From NCBI RefSeq assembly GCF_000499845.2, contig NC_023754.2, positions 11,034,963-11,098,962 on the forward strand: a stretch of 64,000 bases of DNA. The letters are read 5' to 3'. The translations under genes were made by a program, and so were the position numbers. This stretch comes from Phaseolus vulgaris. Its lineage: Eukaryota > Streptophyta > Magnoliopsida > Fabales > Fabaceae. Below are positions 60,002 to 64,000 of the stretch, piece by piece. Below the pieces are notes generated by a model. That model made no database searches. It was not told the origin of the DNA and worked only from the letters and a program-made list of their open reading frames with translations. Numbering within the stretch: position 1 is the first letter of the stretch; every line of letters starts with the position of its first letter.

Positions 60002-60052
60002 ATTTTATATTCTTTGGTTCTCATTAGTTATCTATATTGAACAATGTGGGAT
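60002..60052 (-). promoter_or_regulatory. Plant snRNA promoter of U1 copy A8
   Basis: TATAAAAT at 60002-60009 and USE ATCCCACATTG at 60042-60052 (10 of 11). Both are one or two bases nearer the RNA start than in the other copies because of single-base deletions; helical phasing is nearly unchanged. Confidence 0.88.
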
Positions 60053-60830
60053 TAACACATTTGTATACTCTGCACATGTCTTAACTTAATCATTTTTCTC
60101 TACAAATGATTCTCTTCATCGACATCTGTTAGTTTGCATGAGTACGAAGCTTATTTAATTTTTATAAAGAATAACAAATAAATAAATCAGGAAATTGTTA
60201 TGTCTAAACAAGTAATAAATGTTGAGTTGCTGAGAAACAAGAAGTAATTGGTAAGATGATATATAATTTCTTATTTTGATATGGTAAATTATTGACATTG
60301 TCTCACAAAGTCAAAGGTATTGTATACTGTTGCATGCATGGTTCCATAGATTGTGAAAACCAGAAGTATTTGAGAGGCTAAAAGCAAGTTACTAGTAGTA
60401 ACTAGTTTTAGATATCAAGAGTTACCGTGACAGGAATTGTGGTACGTTGAGAAGTTTTACTTTTTTTCTACTTGTTGTAAAATAGATCTAGATCCTATAA
60501 AGTAAGCAATTGAACTTAGAAAGTAAAATAAGTAATCGTAATCATTGATATTGCATACACATAGATATTTCTCATTATTGATTGAAATGACTTATTTTAT
60601 TTTACTCACTTTAGATGAATCAAATCCTAGTAAAATATTTTGATCTCAATATTGTGTGATTGAAGCACTATTCCATTACGTTGACAGCAATAGTTATCTC
60701 CAATGTGTTGTATACATTATAAATTCTTAGATTTGTGCATCATTCTTTTGATGTGATTGTTGATAACCTGAGGAATGCATTATCTTGGCTAATGAAATCT
60801 CTACCAAGGATCAATATTCATTAATATGGT

Positions 60831-62159
60831 TACTTGACTTATGCAATGCACAATACTTGTTTAAATATAACAAAATTTAAATTACAACATTAGAAAAAAT
60901 AATTAATTTTTTTTTTCTAAATCATAACTGCCATTACCAAACACAATATAGTCAAGCAATAATAAGAAATGAAATAGTTAGAGAAAATAAAAATTGAACG
61001 TGAGAATGATATTGGAGTTAATAGATATGAAATTGACAAAAGCTAAAATGAATTTATTATTTTCTAATCATATTTATTATACTCATATTTAATTTATTTT
61101 CTATATACCAAATGAGTATGTGCAATTATGAGACATTTAAATAAAATAAAAGAAAAAAATGCATAAATTGAAATTTAACCAAACTACATGTTTTTCCTCG
61201 ATGCCAGGAATATAGAATTGATTTGAGTTTATTCATTTTAAATATTTGTTTACTGCATGAAAAAATGTATAAAAATGTCTGAGTTTACACAAGTAATAAT
61301 AATAATAATAATATTTCAGAAATTTACACAAGTGAAAAATAGAATAATTGTAAAATCGTAAATAAAGTAAAATCAAATATATAAAGAAAGAGTGATTAAG
61401 ATAGATATAACGCGTATCAAAAGAGACATAAAATAAAGCTGGAATATTATGAAAAAAATTAGGAAATAAAAATATAAAATAAGAGATGTATAAAAAATAA
61501 TAATTCAAAATCTTTGGCTTACCCTCTTTCTTATTTTCCTAACTAATTTTAATCTCACAAAGAAAATTATATTTTAATATTTATATTCTTCAAAATGAAT
61601 AATATTTAGTTTTATATTGAAAATTAAATAGATAAAAAACATTTAAAATTGGTTTAAACTATTTTTTTTTTTATTTCTATTTTTAAAAAACCAAAGATTT
61701 TATTTGAAGTTAAGAATTTACTTTTCAGGATATTAAGATTTTAATAATTTTTTTCTAACTTCACACTAAATTAATTTTTTTAACAAATTCTGGAAAAAAT
61801 TGTTGACACTGTTCTTTAGTTTTTAATTATAATAACAACAAAATTATTAATAAACAATGCTGATAAAAAAATTTATCTTATTTTCCACTATTTTCATTCT
61901 CTTTACACACTTATGATAATTTTTCTTACCTCAAACTCTTTGGATGATGATAATAAAACATTAAAAAGTTATTAGATAAAAATTAATTTTAAAGATTAAA
62001 AATAATTAATAACTATATTGACTAAATTAAATACTATTTTAAATATTGAAAAATTTATTAGTTTTTAAATTAGTTTTATTGGTCAATGTGCTTATAAAAA
62101 TAATTCGAACCTTTGATTACCAAGGCGAGTTGTTCTAAGCCTGGTGCTTTCATTTGAAG
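60831..62159. other. AT-rich spacer with a dispersed repeat
   Basis: No gene recognised. About 60890-61020 resembles 42500-42640. Short (ATA)n near 61294-61312. A minus-strand open frame at 61233-61508 is AT-driven and has no family character. Confidence 0.5.
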
Positions 62160-63109
62160 AAGAGGCTCATTATATGAGAAATTAAGGGAGGCAAGGTGTG
62201 TTCTTCAACAAAATTAATTATCTTCAAGGTTGGAGAAGCAATCAAAATCAAAGTTTTAAGCAAGGTCCATTTCTTCAACAACAACAACCACTATATCCTT
62301 CATCCCAAGAGAAAATAAGCAAATTGGAGGATGCTTTGGAGAAATTTATGCAAGCATCATTGTCCAACCAAAAGAACTTTGATGTTGATGTTCAAAGTTT
62401 GGAGACACAAATGGGACAGATTGCACAACAGTTGAAGAAGTCCAAGGAGCAATGTAAGTTAGTCACCACTAGAAGTGGAATAATTATAAGAAAGGGGATT
62501 GGTGATAATTTGATTGTTGATAAGGAGAAAAAAATTGAAGAAATAAAAATTGAGAGTGAGGGGGAAAAAGAAGAGGAGAAAGAAAAAGAGAGTGTATAGG
62601 AAGAAAAGAAAAATGAAAAAAATGAGAATATAAAAGAGTGCTCCAATCCTAGATTTACATTACCCACATGCTCCTTCAAGGAAGAATATAGAAGGACAAT
62701 TTATCAAAATTTTGTGAAATTCTTAAGCAATTAGATATCAATATCCCTTTTATTGAAGCTTTGGAACAAATGTCCACTTATGTCAGGTTTATGAAGGATC
62801 TGTTGACAAAGAAGAAATGATTGAAGGAGCAAGAGACTGTGAAATTAGAAGTGGGTTGTAGTGCAATAATTTAGAAATCTTTCTAGAGATCCAAGGAGTT
62901 TTACTTTGACAGTCTCGATAGGAAATTTTACAGTGAAAAAACATTATTAGATCTTGGAGCAAGTATTAATCTCATGCCTCTATCTATATTGAAGAAAATT
63001 GGAGATGTTGAAATACTACCTACAAAGATGACATTGCAGTTAACTGACAGATCAATAAAACATCCATATGGCATAATTGAAGATATATTGGTAAAGGTAT
63101 ATAAATTTT
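62160..63109 (+). pseudogene. Athila-like gypsy gag C-terminus and protease remnant
   Basis: The gag C-terminal part (62198-62599) carries QGWRSNQNQSFKQGP, ISKLEDALEKFMQASLSNQK and LETQMGQIAQQLKKS, then a Lys/Glu-rich stretch and a stop at about 62597. Further downstream, across stops and frameshifts, come FIEALEQMSTYVRFMKDLLT and the aspartic protease motif TLLDLGASINLMPLSILKKI, followed by MTLQLTDRSIKHPYGIIEDI. This is the Athila/Tat gag-protease arrangement. It is cut at 63109 by the inverted-repeat element. It could be related to the Athila scrap at 9240-10375, but the two share no overlapping region that I can compare. Confidence 0.85.
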
Positions 63110-63838
63110 ATGGGTCCCGATTTTTGGACAACTCTAAATGAGTTGCTCCACCATACAACTGCCAACGTGGCAGAACAAATATTATTTTATTTGAATTGTG
63201 GGGTCCAGGCAAAATCTGAAATTTAGTGTTTAGGGTGCGGTAGAATGTGAAATTAGGTTTTAAGAAAGGGGCTAAAATTAGGTTTCTTCTTCTCCACCAC
63301 ATCGTCTTCTCCATCACATCGTCTTCTCCGCAAGCTATTTGTTCCAAGTTCTCCGCAACCTTTATTTGCAGCAGCGTTCGTGGTCGTCATAGGTGCATCT
63401 ATTTTCAAGGTGGCTTGGTGGTGGTGTCGTCTTCGATATCCTTCTTTCACGGTGGTTGGGCGGTGGTGTCATCTTGGACATCCTGTTTTCAGGTGGTTGG
63501 GTGGCGTTCTCCTCTTGCACATCTGTTTTGAAAGGTAATACATATTTTTTTTTTTCATTTGTTTATTAAGTGAAACCTTGTTGTTGTGTGATTTTTGTTG
63601 TTGGGTCATTCCTGTTATTTGTCCTGTGGTGACCCTTGTATGAGCCAAAACTGATTTTTCGCAGACTGCTAAGATAAATGTATATTCGTATTTGATGTTG
63701 GGTTTACTTTGTGGGTCTTTGTGGGTCTGTATTTCACTATTATTGTAGTATTTTTTTTCATAGTAGCATGTTAGGATACACAAAGAAAAGGGATTGGTGG
63801 AGCAACTCATTTAGAGTTGTCCAAAAATCGGGACCCAT
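63110..63838. mobile_element. 729-bp element with perfect 43-bp terminal inverted repeats
   Basis: 63110-63152 (ATGGGTCCCGATTTTTGG...) and 63796-63838 are exact reverse complements over 43 bp. Long TIRs suggest a Mutator-like (MULE) or other non-autonomous DNA element. I could not identify a clean target duplication (left ...AAATTTT, right TTTTCTGG...). The interior contains imperfect direct repeats (ACATCGTCTTCTCC twice near 63300; GGTGGTTGGG-type blocks near 63410, 63452 and 63494) and a GTAATACATA donor-like site at about 63535, reminiscent of captured transcribed sequence. No transposase is present. Confidence 0.8.
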
Positions 63839-64000
63839 TTTTCTGGAGTATGACTTGATTTTTTGTGGAAAATATTTGTTGTTGGAAATATGTGTCTTAC
63901 TGTAAAAATAATGCAGAGTGTTTGTTTGGAATGTTAGGTTGATGAGGTACCACATTTTTTAAGGAAATTTTGTAATGTTGACATGGATAAGAAAGTTAAA

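Larger units (their letters stand above)
58326..60830. repeat. U1 duplication unit F (short)
   Basis: Matches unit C from about 33071: a truncated class B U1 (58826-58885) and a class A U1 (59823-59979) about 1.0 kb apart. Similarity to the other units stops near 60830. Confidence 0.85.

Noticed and set aside
63247..63531. 94-codon open frame inside the 729-bp inverted-repeat element
   Set aside because: Repetitive Gly/Val/Ser-type translation of internal direct repeats; more likely leader sequence than protein.

Overview
The window is plant nuclear DNA: AT-rich, with an intron-containing gene and densely nested plant-type transposable elements. The retroelement families and U1 sequences look most like a papilionoid legume (Phaseolus/Vigna/Glycine group). 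That assignment is an inference from remembered family features, not from a search.

Layout. (1) 3.1-7.9 kb, minus strand: one intact protein gene, the spliceosome factor CWC22 (seven coding exons, MIF4G + MA3), with a 5'UTR intron and a plausible promoter. (2) 9.2-20.9 kb: a graveyard of retroelements. It holds an Athila-like LTR/PBS/gag scrap, a broken 'putative plant transposon protein' gene, a 5.7-kb Ty3/gypsy element with both LTRs (the 5' LTR split by a 1,146-bp solo LTR with a perfect 5-bp target duplication), and a truncated copia (SIRE-like) gag with PBS and LTR. (3) 20.3-42.2 kb and 52.3-60.8 kb: tandem and higher-order duplicated units carrying the main discovery, thirteen U1 snRNA sequences, all on the minus strand. 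(4) Inserted in or beside those units: a 939-bp non-autonomous Helitron, an array of 0.5-0.8-kb repeats, a LINE fragment, a degenerate CACTA (En/Spm) element and a 1,599-bp solo LTR. (5) 62.2-64 kb: an Athila-like gag-protease scrap interrupted by a 729-bp element with perfect 43-bp inverted repeats.

The U1 cluster. Each ancestral unit held two U1 genes 1.0-1.5 kb apart. Class A is the conventional plant U1 (5' end AUACUUACCUG). Class B is a divergent U1 whose three full-length copies begin AUGCUUACCU, a change at position 3 of the 5'-splice-site-recognition sequence. Class B stems I, III and IV remain paired, with compensating differences from class A. Most copies sit under the plant snRNA promoter layout: an Upstream Sequence Element (consensus RTCCCACATCG) beginning 63-67 bp upstream of the RNA start, and in class A a TATA-like box about 24-31 bp upstream. 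Eight full or near-full copies belong to classes A (five complete plus one with two small deletions is six) and B (three complete), giving nine in all; four more are 5' fragments that keep the promoter, the splice-site-recognition end and stem-loop I.

The short 60-100-codon open frames that recur across the units are incidental readings of U1 RNA or of AT-rich DNA; I do not annotate them as proteins. All alignments were made by eye.
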